This document shows, one piece after another, positions 16,562 to 25,636 of a DNA stretch of 64,000 bases. The notes under the pieces were generated by a model, which saw nothing but the letters and a program-made list of their open reading frames with translations, was not told the origin of the DNA and made no database searches. How positions within the stretch are numbered: the first letter of the stretch is position 1; every line of letters begins with the position of its first letter. A program made the translations under genes and the position numbers. Source of the stretch: Streptomyces uncialis (GTDB lineage Bacteria > Actinomycetota > Actinomycetes > Streptomycetales > Streptomycetaceae); the NCBI RefSeq assembly GCF_001905345.1, contig NZ_LFBV01000004.1, positions 372,001 through 436,000 on the forward strand, given 5' to 3'.

Positions 16562-16733
16562 CATCCGGCCGGTCCGCAGGGTGTGCGCGGGGCCCGCGCC
16601 CACCCCCGCGCCGCGCACCGGCGCACGCCACACCCGTCACAGCCGAGGCGATCGGGAGGCGTGCCCGCGACCGTCGCGGGCATGCATTCCGGTGTACGTG
16701 TTCGACCGACGTTCGGAAGAGGTGGACGGCATC

Positions 16734-17150
16734 ATGCGGGCGGGGGCCATGACGGGGCAGGCAAGGGTGCGACGGCTGAGGAGAAGACTCGCGCGGGCGG
16801 ATCTGCGGGCGGTGCCCGAGTCCCGCCGCGCGGTGCGCGAACTTCTCGGGCACTGGGGCGAGCCGGGGCAGGCGGAGACCGCCGAACTGCTCACCAGTGA
16901 ACTCGTCACCAACGCACTCGTCCATACGGAACGTCCGGCGGTTCTCACGGTCGCGGCGGGACCGCGGCGACTGCGGGTGGAGGTGCGGGACTTCGTCCGC
17001 CGGCGCCCGAGGAGCCGGGTCCCGGTTCCCGACGAGGGGACGGGCGGCCGGGGGCTGATGCTGGTGGAGTCGCTGGCGGACGCGTGGGGGGTGAAGGGCC
17101 TCGGCTTCGGCAAGGCGGTGTGGTTCGAACTGGACAGCGGACGCTCGTGA
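16734..17150 (+). CDS. ATP-binding protein, anti-sigma factor-like (HATPase_c_2)
   Basis: A ~138-residue GHKL-type ATPase domain with ELVTNALVHT (N box) and GTGGRGLMLVESLADAWGV (G box), like the SpoIIAB/RsbW family of serine-kinase anti-sigma factors abundant in Streptomyces. Such proteins usually act through an STAS-domain antagonist; none is next to it. The ATG at 16734 has a GAAGAGG site a little far upstream; a GTG at 16695 would add 13 residues. A strong hairpin follows the stop. Confidence 0.8.
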   Translation: MRAGAMTGQARVRRLRRRLARADLRAVPESRRAVRELLGHWGEPGQAETAELLTSELVTNALVHTERPAVLTVAAGPRRLRVEVRDFVRRRPRSRVPVPDEGTGGRGLMLVESLADAWGVKGLGFGKAVWFELDSGRS

Positions 17151-17189
17151 GCGCTCCGCCGGCGCCGTGCACCGCCCTGGAACGGGGCC

Positions 17190-17227
17190 GGGGCGGCGGC
17201 ACGGCTCACGCCGTGCACCGCCGCCCC
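17190..17227. terminator. Bidirectional terminator hairpin
   Basis: ggggcggcggcacggc pairs with gccgtgcaccgccgcccc around a TCAC loop, with a two-base bulge. It lies between the convergent ATP-binding-protein and DUF2637 genes. Confidence 0.75.
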
Positions 17228-17266
17228 GAAAGCGCCGTTCAACCGGTCGGCGTGGCCGACCGGGAC

Positions 17267-18334
17267 TCAGCCGAACTGCTGCTCAAGGTCCTTGAGCTTG
17301 CGCTCCAGGGAATCGAGCCTCGGCAGGGCCTGGGTGTCGTCCTCGGCCGTCAGGTCGACGGTGATCGGTTCACTTTTGCGCCGGACGGGCGTGAGGGAGG
17401 GACGGGAAGCGACGGGGGGCAGTGGCTCGGGGTCCGATATAGCGGGGTCCGAGCCGCCACCGCCACCACCGCCGCTCATCGCGGGCTGCATGTCGACCTG
17501 CCGGCCACCACCGCCGCCACCGCCACCGCGCGGGAGGATGCCGCGGGGCTGGCTCCGGCTTATGGCCTTCAGCTGAGCACGCTTCAGCTTGTCCTGCTCA
17601 CGCCTGATCTGACGGTTGTGCAGCTTCTGCCGGCGGTCCTCACGGACCTCGTCGACCGCTTCGTCCAGGGTGCGCACGTTCTCCAGCAGCATCAGCGACC
17701 AGGCGGCGAAGGTCTCGCGGGGCGCGCGCAGCCAGCGGACCACCCGGATCTGCGGCAGCGGACGGGGCACCAGGCCCTGCTCGCGGAGCGCGGCCCGACG
17801 GGTCTGCTTCAGCGCGCGGTCGAAGAGCACGGCCGCCGACAGGGACATACCGGCGAAGAAGTGCGGGGCGCCCGCGTGGTCGAGGCCACGGGGGGCGTGC
17901 ACCCAGTTGAACCAGGCGGCGGCACCGGCGAACGTCCACACCAGCAGTCGCGAACCGAGGGCCGCGTCACCGTGGCTGGCCTCGCGCACCGCGAGGACGG
18001 AGCAGAACATCGCCGCGCCGTCGAGACCGAACGGGACCAGGTACTCCCAGCCGCCGGACAGGTTCAGGTTCTGCCGGCCGAAGCCGACCAGGCCGTGGAA
18101 GGACAGCGCCGCGGCGACCGCCGCACAGCAGAACAGCAGCAGATAGGAGGCGGTGCCGTACATCGCTTCCTTGCGCCTGCGGCGTTCCTCGGTGCGCTCC
18201 CAGCTGTCGTCCGCGGGCTTGGTCGAGTCCTTGGCCCGCTTGGACCGCGCCAGCACCGCAACCGCCGCCAGTATGCCCAGGAGCAGTACGGCGCCCGGAA
18301 GCAACCAGTCAAGCGATATGTCGGTCAATCTCAT
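17267..18334 (-). CDS. DUF2637 domain-containing membrane protein
   Basis: A 355-residue protein. An N-terminal membrane helix (residues ~8-28) is followed by a basic stretch, then three or four more helices between residues ~58 and 155 that match DUF2637, a family that includes Spd-type proteins from Streptomyces conjugative plasmids. The C-terminal half is basic and hydrophilic. It contains two runs of seven or eight glycines near residues 265-290 and a final heptad-like stretch LDSLERKLKDLEQQ. The ATG at 18334 is supported by AAGGGA six bases upstream. No plasmid or transfer genes lie nearby. The function is unknown. Confidence 0.78.
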   Translation of the reverse strand: MRLTDISLDWLLPGAVLLLGILAAVAVLARSKRAKDSTKPADDSWERTEERRRRKEAMYGTASYLLLFCCAAVAAALSFHGLVGFGRQNLNLSGGWEYLVPFGLDGAAMFCSVLAVREASHGDAALGSRLLVWTFAGAAAWFNWVHAPRGLDHAGAPHFFAGMSLSAAVLFDRALKQTRRAALREQGLVPRPLPQIRVVRWLRAPRETFAAWSLMLLENVRTLDEAVDEVREDRRQKLHNRQIRREQDKLKRAQLKAISRSQPRGILPRGGGGGGGGRQVDMQPAMSGGGGGGGSDPAISDPEPLPPVASRPSLTPVRRKSEPITVDLTAEDDTQALPRLDSLERKLKDLEQQFG

Positions 18335-18521
18335 CACGCGTCCCTTGCATCGCAGTAGGGCTTTTCGGGCGTCATCGTTCCTCAAACCCGGAGCCGCTCA
18401 GGGGGTTTCGGTGCAAGAGAACGCCAAGGGGGTGTGGGGAGCCGCCAAGTGCCGCCGTCCGCTCGAACTCCCACGCGATTCGTGCGAGTTGAGTTCGAGA
18501 AACACTACCGGTACGGGTGGT

Positions 18522-19379
18522 TCAGGAGGAAGCTGCTTCGCCCAACCTGGCTACCCTATCCGCATCGCACGTGCGAGGGCACGTCACACAGGTGTCCTCG
18601 GGCCGCAGCGTGTAGAACATGCAGCAGCTCGCGCGGTCCCGGGTGGCCAGGGATTCACCGGCCGGACCGGTCAGCGAACGGAATCCGGCCGCGCCCACGT
18701 ACGGCTGGGTGGCCCCGGGCAGCAGCTGTTCCAGCTCACTCATCCCGCGCCCCTCCTCGCCGAGGAGATGCGCGATGTACCAGAGGCCCTCGACGATCTC
18801 GTCGGTCGCCATGCCCCACAGCGCCCGGCCCCGGCGCCGCATCCGCGGCCCGAACGCGCCGAGCAGCGGCTCCAGATGCTCCGCGACCGCGGCCCGGACC
18901 TCCTCGCGCAGGGCGTGTTCGTCCGCCACGACCCGGGCGTCGGGGTGATCCGCGAGCGGGTCGTCGGCCAGACACGCGAACTCGCCCGTCCGTACGGCCA
19001 TCCGGCCGAGCGCGCGCTGGAACGCGACGCGTTCGGCGGGGAAGCGGGGGACCCTGCGGTGCAGGAACCAGGGCATGGTGACGAGCAGACAGGCGGGCCA
19101 GGCGTAGCGGTGCAGCCCGAAACTGGCGACGACATCGGGACGGGCCCGGGTGCCGTAGTCCTTGAGCACCTGCGCGTCGTCCCAGTCGAGGAAGGAGTCC
19201 AGCTCCGCGCCGCCCCGCGCGAGCTCCGCCGCGGTCACCCAGCCGCTGCCTCCGGGCAGCGGGTCACCCGGACCCAGCTCCTCGATCCGCACACCCGGGA
19301 ACACCTCGGTGAGCCGGGCATACGCCGCGGCCACGGGGGAGGACGCCTCCGGCGCCGCGGCCAGGGTGGGAGCGCTCAT
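18522..19379 (-). CDS. FhuF-like [2Fe-2S] ferric siderophore reductase
   Basis: A 285-residue protein ending with the FhuF cluster motif CC-X10-CX2C (from CCMFYTLRPEDT to CVTC), which holds the [2Fe-2S] centre. The upstream body has the pattern of the IucA/IucC-linked ferric reductase family. FhuF releases iron from hydroxamate siderophores in the cytoplasm by reducing Fe(III). A good iron box lies 27-45 bases upstream of the ATG, so it should be derepressed when iron is low. It stands apart from the iron transport genes at 51-63 kb but probably serves the same pathway. Confidence 0.83.
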   Translation of the reverse strand: MSAPTLAAAPEASSPVAAAYARLTEVFPGVRIEELGPGDPLPGGSGWVTAAELARGGAELDSFLDWDDAQVLKDYGTRARPDVVASFGLHRYAWPACLLVTMPWFLHRRVPRFPAERVAFQRALGRMAVRTGEFACLADDPLADHPDARVVADEHALREEVRAAVAEHLEPLLGAFGPRMRRRGRALWGMATDEIVEGLWYIAHLLGEEGRGMSELEQLLPGATQPYVGAAGFRSLTGPAGESLATRDRASCCMFYTLRPEDTCVTCPRTCDADRVARLGEAASS

Positions 19380-19405
19380 ACGGGACCACCGAATCACGAT
19401 CTTCT

Positions 19406-19424
19406 ACAGGTAAGGCTAACCTTA
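19406..19424. promoter_or_regulatory. Iron box (DmdR/IdeR-type operator) for the FhuF-like gene
   Basis: acaggtaaggctaacctta matches 15 of 19 positions of the actinobacterial consensus TTAGGTTAGGCTAACCTAA and is nearly palindromic. It lies in the divergent region between the FhuF-like gene and the GntR gene and is closer to the former. Confidence 0.75.
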
Positions 19425-19524
19425 CAAGATGTGATCGAGGTTTGAACTGAGGGCCCGTCCCCCTATCGTTCTCCGGGTGCGGCCGACCGGCCGCCGCAGC
19501 GCACGAGCGCCGGAGGAGGACCCG

Positions 19525-20496
19525 ATGACCCGTCCCGGACCGCTCCCCGCCCCGGGCTCGACGGGCCCCGCACCCGGCGGCGGTGACCGTGCCTGCCCAC
19601 CGCCCGGCCGTGCTCCCCGGCCCTTAGGGCCCCCGGAGGCCCCCTGGTGCCCGGTCGGCGGCGACACCCGTGTCCCCCCGCAGCCCCGCCCCCAGCCCGA
19701 CCCCCGGTCCCGTCCGGCCCCCCAGCCCGACCCGCAGGCCGCGGACACCCCCCGCCCCGCCCCCGTACCGCCGCCCGCCCCCGCACCGCCGTCCGCCCGG
19801 GAACCCACGACGGGCACGGTGCCCGCCCGGGGCGAGCACACCCACGGAGAACCCCCGCTGCCCCGCCGCCCCCGGCCGGTGGTCCGCGCGAGCGTACGGG
19901 GACAGGTCCTCGCCGCGCTGCGCGTCGCCCTCGTCGAAGGGGAACTCGCGCCCGGCGCGGTCTACTCGGCGCCCGTGCTGGGCGAACGGCTCGGCGTCTC
20001 CGCGACCCCCGTACGGGAGGCCATGCAGCAGCTCGCCGCGGAGGGGGCCGTCGAGGTCGTGCCCAACCGCGGCTTCCGGGTCGTGGAGCGCAGTGAGCGC
20101 CAGCTCGCCGAGCTGGCGGAGGTCCGGGCGCTGATCGAGGTGCCGGTGATGCTCCGGCTGACCCAGTCGGTGTCCGCCGCCCGCTGGGCGGAGCTGCGTC
20201 CGCTGGCCGAGGCCACCGCCGTCGCGGCGGCGTGCGGGGACCGGGCGGCCTACGCCGAGTCCGACCGCGCGTTCCACCGGGCGCTGCTGGGCCTGTCGGG
20301 CAACCAGCAGCTCGTCCAGGTCGCCGACGATCTTCACCGCCGCGCCCAGTGGCCCCTGATCAGCGGCCCCCTCCCGATGCGCCGCGCCGACCTCGTCTCC
20401 GACGCGGCCGAGCACAGCGCCCTTCTCGACGCCCTCACGGCCCGCGACGCCACCAAGGTCCAGTCCCTGGTCCGAAACCACTTCGCAGGCACCTGA
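19525..20496 (+). CDS. GntR/FadR-family regulator with proline-rich N-terminus and a TTA codon
   Basis: Residues ~118-190 form the GntR winged helix (RASVRGQVLAALRVALVEG, then LGERLGVSATPVREAMQQL), followed by an FCD-type helical ligand domain (residues ~195-320). The first ~110 residues are almost all Pro, Ala, Arg and Gly and are not part of the family domain. They include a TTA leucine codon at 19624 (residue 34). The ATG at 19525 has GGAGGAGG upstream, which supports translating the extension. If so, synthesis would depend on the bldA tRNA. No obvious target operon is adjacent. Confidence 0.8.
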   Translation: MTRPGPLPAPGSTGPAPGGGDRACPPPGRAPRPLGPPEAPWCPVGGDTRVPPQPRPQPDPRSRPAPQPDPQAADTPRPAPVPPPAPAPPSAREPTTGTVPARGEHTHGEPPLPRRPRPVVRASVRGQVLAALRVALVEGELAPGAVYSAPVLGERLGVSATPVREAMQQLAAEGAVEVVPNRGFRVVERSERQLAELAEVRALIEVPVMLRLTQSVSAARWAELRPLAEATAVAAACGDRAAYAESDRAFHRALLGLSGNQQLVQVADDLHRRAQWPLISGPLPMRRADLVSDAAEHSALLDALTARDATKVQSLVRNHFAGT

Positions 20497-20505
20497 CCCA
20501 ACCAA

Positions 20506-21060
20506 CGCCCGACACCCGGACGCATTACCCAGGGGCGCGGGGAACTGCGCGTACTCCAGCCCCGGACACCGGTGAAGCAACGGACAAGCCCCCGGCCGAC
20601 CCCGGGAACCGGCGAGCCGACGTCCGACACCCGGACGCATTACCCAGGGGCGCGGGGAACTGCGCGTACCCCAGCCCCGGACACCGGCGAGCGAACGCCC
20701 GACGCCCGGACGTACTACCCAGGGGCGCGAGGAACTGCGCGTACCTCAGCCCCGGACACCGGTGAAGCATCGGACAAGCCCCCGGCCGACCCCGGACACC
20801 GGTGAGCCGACGTCCGACACCCGGACGCATTACCCAGGGGCGCGGGGAACTGCGCGTACCCCAAACCCGTAAACCGGCGAGGCAACGGACAAGCCCCCGG
20901 CCGACCCCGGACACCGGCGAGCCAACGTCCGACACCCGGACGCATTACCCAGGGGCGCGGGGAACTGCGCGTACCTCAGCCCGTATGCCGGTGAAGCATC
21001 GGACAAGCCCCCGGCCGACCCCGGACACCGGTGAAGCATCGGACAAGCCCCGGGGACCGG
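20506..21060 (+). repeat. Repeat array 4: irregular tandem units with aggggcgcggggaactgcgc
   Basis: Five copies of the 20-base core sit at intervals of roughly 115, 74, 116 and 118 bases. The linkers are nearly identical (caagcccccggccgaccccg and cgtccgacacccggacgcat). All copies face the same way and there is no central core element, unlike the other islands. It occupies the whole gap between two convergent genes. The spacers are themselves repeats, so this is not a CRISPR array. Confidence 0.88.
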
Positions 21061-21105
21061 CGGCGCGCCCCGGGGAACCGGCGGGCAACGGGAGGCGGCG
21101 CCCCG

Positions 21106-21900
21106 TCACACCGCCTGAACCCCCCGAGCCTGCGCAGCGACAAGCTGCGGACCCAACCACGTGGGGACGCCCCCCAACAACCGCAGCAACCGCGCGGCCT
21201 CCTGCCGCAGCCTCGTCGCCTCCGGCTCCGTCTCGGCCTGCGCGAGCGACGCCAACGCGGGCGCCGTACCGACGAGATACCCCAGCTCCTCCCGGATGCG
21301 CAGCGACTCCGCGAACCCGTGCCGCGCCTCCGCCAGCTCCCCGTCCGCGAGCGCGAGCCCCGCCAGCTGCCGCCAGGTGAAGGACAGCAGCAGCGCGTCC
21401 CCGGAGGCGGTGGCCCCCGCGTGGGCCCGCCGGTACGCCGCGCGAGCGGACTGCGGCGAGTCCGACAGGTTCTCGGCGATCAGTCCGCGCCGGAAGTCGA
21501 GCAGGGCCCGCGCCTGCGCCCCGGGCGCGATGAGCGCGGCGGCCCGCCCCAGCGCGGACCGCGCCTCGTCGGCCCGGTCCCGTACCCCGAGCAGTGTCGA
21601 GGCGTAGGCCAGGTGCCCCCGCTCGCACGCGGCGGCCCCGCGTTCGTCGTCACCCTGGGCCAGCGCCTCGGCGGTCCGCAGCGCGTCCTCCGCCTCCGCC
21701 CAGCCCTGCGCCGTGTAGAGGCAGCGTTCCCCCAGCAGGGCCACCCGCTGGAGCGCGGCCCCCGCGTCCGTGGCGGCGCGCCGCTCCAGCAAGGCTGCCG
21801 CGTCGGTCCAGCAGGCGCGCGAACGCAACCGCCATACCGCGGTCTGGAGTGGATCGTCACCTTTGGTCGTTCCTGTACCAGACCTGGCGGTATACGCCAC
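21106..21900 (-). CDS. Tetratricopeptide-like helical repeat protein
   Basis: A 264-residue alanine- and leucine-rich helical protein with TPR-like pairs such as ALQRVALLGERCLYTAQGW, ALGRAAALIAPGAQARALL and LAEARHGFAESLRIREELG. TPRs mediate protein binding. The GTG at 21900 is chosen because GGGAGGG lies four bases upstream; the longer frames from 21996 or 21954 have no ribosome site. There are no membrane helices, catalytic residues or N-terminal DNA-binding domain. It is on the same strand as PucR, whose stop is 170 bases upstream of this start. Confidence 0.65.
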   Translation of the reverse strand: MAYTARSGTGTTKGDDPLQTAVWRLRSRACWTDAAALLERRAATDAGAALQRVALLGERCLYTAQGWAEAEDALRTAEALAQGDDERGAAACERGHLAYASTLLGVRDRADEARSALGRAAALIAPGAQARALLDFRRGLIAENLSDSPQSARAAYRRAHAGATASGDALLLSFTWRQLAGLALADGELAEARHGFAESLRIREELGYLVGTAPALASLAQAETEPEATRLRQEAARLLRLLGGVPTWLGPQLVAAQARGVQAV

Positions 21901-22070
21901 ATTGCCCTCCCGGAGCACACCCGTGCGTCTTGAGCCGATGCGGAATCTCAGCATGGATCGGCACACCCGGCCAAGGGGGTAGGTGAAGGATTTCACAAAG
22001 TCCTGGGGTGCGAAACCTGTTCGACCGGGGTAGAAGCGACGACCCGGAACCCGCGCGGCCCCTTGGGACG

Positions 22071-23774
22071 TCAGCTCATCCGCAGCGCGAGGAAGAAATC
22101 GAGCTTGTCCTCAAGGCGCGACAGATCCCGTCCCGTCAACTGCTCGATACGCCCGACGCGGTAGCGCAGCGTGTTGACGTGGAGGTGCAGCCGCGCCGCG
22201 CAGCGGGTCCATGAGCCGTCGGAGTCCAGGAACGCCTCCAGCGTCGCGATCAGCTCCGCCCGGTGCCGCTGGTCGTACTCCCGCAGCGGGTCGAGCAGTC
22301 GCGCGGTGAACGCGCGCCGCACGTCGTCCGGCACGAACGGCAGCAGCAGGACGTGCGACGCCAGCTCCTGGTGGCCCGCCGCGCTGACCCGCCCCGGGCG
22401 GGCCGCGGCGACCCGGCGGGCGTGCCGGGCCTCCTCCAGCGCCCCGCGCAGCCCCTCCGCCGAGTGGACCGTGGCGCTCACCCCGAGGGTGAGCCGTCCC
22501 TCGTCGCCCAGCCCCGCCGACAGCGGCTCCCGCACCGTCCGCAGCAGGATGTCGGCGGCCAGCTCGCAACCGGTCGTGCCGTCCACGGGAGCCCCGTCGG
22601 CGGCCACCGCGGGCAGCGGTACCAGCGCGACGGCCTCGTCCCCCGCGTGGGTGACGGCGATCCGGTCCGACGGCTCGGTCCCGGCCGTCCGGGGGTCGAC
22701 CAGGATCTCCTCCAGCAGCGCCTGGACGGCCGCCCCGCCGTCACCCGTGTCCGGGGTCCGCTCGGCGCCGTCCGGCTCACCGCGCCAGTCGACCTTGGCC
22801 ACGACCACCTGCCAGTGCGGCGCCGCCGTGAGGCCCGGCAGCAGCACCGGGGCCGCGACCCGCAGCCGGGCCGCGATCTCGGTGGGCGCGGCGCCCGACC
22901 GCACCAGCTCCAGCACCTCGTGCGCGAGCCGCCGCCGGACCGTGCGGGCCGAGTCCCGGCGGTCCCGTTCCACCGCGATCAGCTGGGTCACCCCGCGCAG
23001 CAGGTCCAGACGCTCCTCGGGCCACTCCCCGGCGTCCGCCGCCACCGCGAGCACCCACTGGGCGAGGGCGCCCTCCCGGCCGCCGCCCCCGGCGCCCCGC
23101 GTCCCGCGCACCGGGAACAGCGAGTACGTGGTCCCGCCGACGGCCGTCCGGTGCGGTCCTCGCCGCCCGCCCCGCACCGCCGCCAGATGGGCCGCGGCGA
23201 GCTCCGTACGCGTCTCGGCCGGCAGGTCCCGGCCGGGGCCGTGCGGCCCGGCGATCCGGCGTCCGGTCGGGGACAGCACCCAGGCCCGCAGATCCAGGTC
23301 CGAGCCCAGCAGGTCCAGTACGGCGTCGGGGCCGCCGCCCGCGGGCCCGGAGGTCATCAGCCTGCGGTGCCGGTCCACGACCGCCGCGAGGTCACCGGCC
23401 CGCTCGCCCGACACCTGGCGCACCACGTGCTCGGTGATCGTCGCGAACGCCACCCGCTCGTTCACCGCGAAGAGCGGCAGCCGGTGCTTGGCGCAGGCCC
23501 GCACCATGTCCTCGGGGACATCCCCCAGCTCCGCCTCCCCGGCCGCCAGCGCCACGACCCCGGCGCCCGCCAGGATGCGTACGAACGGCTCGGAGTCCGC
23601 CGGTCCGCGCCGCCACGCCAGCCCCGTCAGGACCAGCTCGCCCCCCGACAGATAGCGGCTGGGGTCCCGCAGATCGGTGGTCATCACCCCGCGCACCGTC
23701 CGGTCCAGCTCGTCCTCGCCGCCGAGCAGCCGCAGCCCCAGCGCGTCCGTGTCCAGCAGTGCGCGCAGCCGCAT
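22071..23774 (-). CDS. pucR: PucR family transcriptional regulator
   Basis: A 567-residue regulator with three parts. These are the N-terminal PucR sensor domain (residues ~1-120), a GGDEF-like CdaR middle domain (~290-420) and a C-terminal PucR helix-turn-helix (LHLHVNTLRYRVGRIEQLTG, residues ~535-555). PucR proteins activate purine degradation genes. It is divergent from the xanthine dehydrogenase operon 404 bases away, which makes that operon its likely target. The ATG at 23774 starts exactly at the sensor domain. Binding sites cannot be fixed by eye. Confidence 0.88.
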   Translation of the reverse strand: MRLRALLDTDALGLRLLGGEDELDRTVRGVMTTDLRDPSRYLSGGELVLTGLAWRRGPADSEPFVRILAGAGVVALAAGEAELGDVPEDMVRACAKHRLPLFAVNERVAFATITEHVVRQVSGERAGDLAAVVDRHRRLMTSGPAGGGPDAVLDLLGSDLDLRAWVLSPTGRRIAGPHGPGRDLPAETRTELAAAHLAAVRGGRRGPHRTAVGGTTYSLFPVRGTRGAGGGGREGALAQWVLAVAADAGEWPEERLDLLRGVTQLIAVERDRRDSARTVRRRLAHEVLELVRSGAAPTEIAARLRVAAPVLLPGLTAAPHWQVVVAKVDWRGEPDGAERTPDTGDGGAAVQALLEEILVDPRTAGTEPSDRIAVTHAGDEAVALVPLPAVAADGAPVDGTTGCELAADILLRTVREPLSAGLGDEGRLTLGVSATVHSAEGLRGALEEARHARRVAAARPGRVSAAGHQELASHVLLLPFVPDDVRRAFTARLLDPLREYDQRHRAELIATLEAFLDSDGSWTRCAARLHLHVNTLRYRVGRIEQLTGRDLSRLEDKLDFFLALRMS

Positions 23775-24178
23775 GGTGTCGTCGCCGCCGTTCTGTTCCG
23801 TCGTGATCCGGTCATGGCACGGGCCGATGGGTGACGGCCCGTGCCGGGCACCGCTGGACACGGGGAACGGGGGACCAGCGCCCACCCGCTCCCCGCCCGC
23901 GGCCTTCGCGAGCGGTGGTTTTCCGTACGAAGTCCCCGGGATGTCCGGGTCCCGTTGTTCATACGAATCTACAAGACTCGCGGAAGGGCGGAACGACCTC
24001 TTCATGGGTTCGTTGACTGACGCGGGGCCCCCACGAGCGGTGTACTGGAGGTACCGCGCGCTCAGCGCGGGCAACGGGCCCTCCGGCCGGCCCGCCCTCC
24101 CCGGGGCCACCGGACCGCCCACCGGACCGGGCCCGTGCGGCCCGGCACCCCGCCGACGCCCGACCCGAAGAGGGCCCG
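23775..24178. other. Divergent intergenic region between pucR and the xanthine dehydrogenase operon
   Basis: No gene is seen in these 404 bases. The segment 23955-23990 is relatively AT-rich (ttcatacgaatctacaagac) and could hold the pucR promoter. A TTGACT hexamer at 24013 faces the dehydrogenase genes but has no well-spaced -10 partner. The control sites of both units are probably here. Confidence 0.5.
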
Positions 24179-25069
24179 ATGGACTTCCTCCGCCCCGCGA
24201 CCTGGCAGGAGGCGCTGGCCGCGAAGGCCGCGCACCCCGCCGCCGTACCGATCGCAGGCGGCACCGATGTGATGGTCGGCATCAACTTCGACCATCTGCG
24301 TCCGGACCACCTGCTCGATCTGACCCGGATCGATGAGCTGTACGAGTGGGAGCGCGGCGAGCGGACCGTCCGGCTCGGCGCCTCCGTCCCCTACACCCGC
24401 GTCATGACCGAGCTGCGCGCCGAACTGCCCGGCCTCGCGCTCGCCGCGCACACCGTCGCCTCCCCGCAGATCCGCAACCGCGGCGGGGTCGGCGGCAACC
24501 TCGGCACCGCCTCGCCCGCCGGGGACGCCCACCCCGCGCTGCTCGCCGCCGGCGCCGAGATCGAGGCCGAGTCGGTGCGCGGCGTCCGGCGCATCCCCGT
24601 GGACGCCTTCTACACCGGGGTCAAGCGCAATGCCCTGGCCCCCGACGAGCTGATCCGCGCCGTCCATGTCGACACGGCCGACGGACCCCAGCAGTTCTCG
24701 AAGGTCGGCACCCGCAACGCGATGGTCATCGCCGTGTGCGCGTTCGCGTTCGCCCTGCACCCCCGGACCCGGACCGTCCGCACCGGCGTCGGCTCCGCCG
24801 CCCCCACCCCGATCCGGGCGGGCACCGCCGAGGAGTTCCTGACCGCCGCCCTCGACGAGGACGGCCTGTGGGACAGCGGACGGCCCGTCCCGCCCTCCGT
24901 CGCCAAGGAGTTCGCGGGGCTCTGCGCCGCCGCCTGCGCCCCGATCGACGATGTCCGCGGCACCGCCGCGTACCGCCGCCACGCGGTCGCCGTACTGGCC
25001 CGCCGCACCCTCACCTGGGCCTGGGAGTCGTACCGCCGCCCCGGCCCCGCGAGCGGAGGAGCCCTCTGA
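24179..25069 (+). CDS. Xanthine dehydrogenase FAD-binding subunit
   Basis: A 296-residue medium subunit of the molybdenum hydroxylase family. The FAD-binding PCMH fold is shown by PIAGGTDVMVGI near residue 27 and by the second flavin contact IRNRGGVGGNLGTASPAGD near residue 100. The C-terminal CO-dehydrogenase flavoprotein domain follows. It transfers electrons from the Fe-S subunit to NAD or oxygen during hypoxanthine and xanthine oxidation. It is the first gene of a three-subunit operon and overlaps the next gene by one base. Confidence 0.9.
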   Translation: MDFLRPATWQEALAAKAAHPAAVPIAGGTDVMVGINFDHLRPDHLLDLTRIDELYEWERGERTVRLGASVPYTRVMTELRAELPGLALAAHTVASPQIRNRGGVGGNLGTASPAGDAHPALLAAGAEIEAESVRGVRRIPVDAFYTGVKRNALAPDELIRAVHVDTADGPQQFSKVGTRNAMVIAVCAFAFALHPRTRTVRTGVGSAAPTPIRAGTAEEFLTAALDEDGLWDSGRPVPPSVAKEFAGLCAAACAPIDDVRGTAAYRRHAVAVLARRTLTWAWESYRRPGPASGGAL

Positions 25070-25635
25070 TGCGTGTCACCTTCACCGTCAACGGCCGCAC
25101 CCGGACCGCCGACGACGTCTGGGAGGGCGAGAGCCTGCTTCACGTCCTGCGCGAACGGCTCGGGCTGCCCGGCTCCAAGAACGCCTGCGAACAGGGCGAG
25201 TGCGGCTCCTGCACGGTCCGCCTCGACGATGTCCCCGTGTGCTCCTGCCTGGTCGCCGCCGGACAGGCCGAGGGCCGGGACGTGGTCACCGTCGAGGGCC
25301 TCGCCGAGCACGCCCGCCACCGCGCCGCCGAACGCGGACGCGAGCGGGACGTACCGGACACCGACCGTCCGGAACCGGCCACCGGCGGCCCGCGCACCGC
25401 CGGGGCCGACACCCTCGCCCCCGTCCAGCGGGCGTTCGTCGACGCGGGCGCCGTCCAGTGCGGCTTCTGCACCCCCGGACTCCTCGTCGCCGCCGACGAC
25501 CTGCTGGCCCGCTGCCCCGACCCGTCCGACGCGGACATCCGCGAGGCGCTGTCCGGCAATCTGTGCCGCTGCACCGGCTACGAGAAGATCATGGACGCGG
25601 TACGGCTCGCCGCCGCCCGGCAGGAAGGCTCCTGA
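25069..25635 (+). CDS. Xanthine dehydrogenase 2Fe-2S subunit
   Basis: This 188-residue protein holds both iron-sulfur clusters of the enzyme. The plant-ferredoxin-type cluster is at CEQGECGSC and the helical cluster at CGFCTPG and CRCTGY. Between them (residues ~85-120) is an unusually long hydrophilic insert rich in Arg, Asp and Pro. The ATG overlaps the preceding stop (TGATG), so the two subunits are translationally coupled. The molybdenum subunit follows after one base. Confidence 0.92.
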   Translation: MRVTFTVNGRTRTADDVWEGESLLHVLRERLGLPGSKNACEQGECGSCTVRLDDVPVCSCLVAAGQAEGRDVVTVEGLAEHARHRAAERGRERDVPDTDRPEPATGGPRTAGADTLAPVQRAFVDAGAVQCGFCTPGLLVAADDLLARCPDPSDADIREALSGNLCRCTGYEKIMDAVRLAAARQEGS

Positions 25636-25636
25636 C

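Noticed and set aside
20506..21060. Possible CRISPR array
   Set aside because: Spacers are not unique; they are copies of each other. Unit lengths are 74-118 bases and no cas genes are present.
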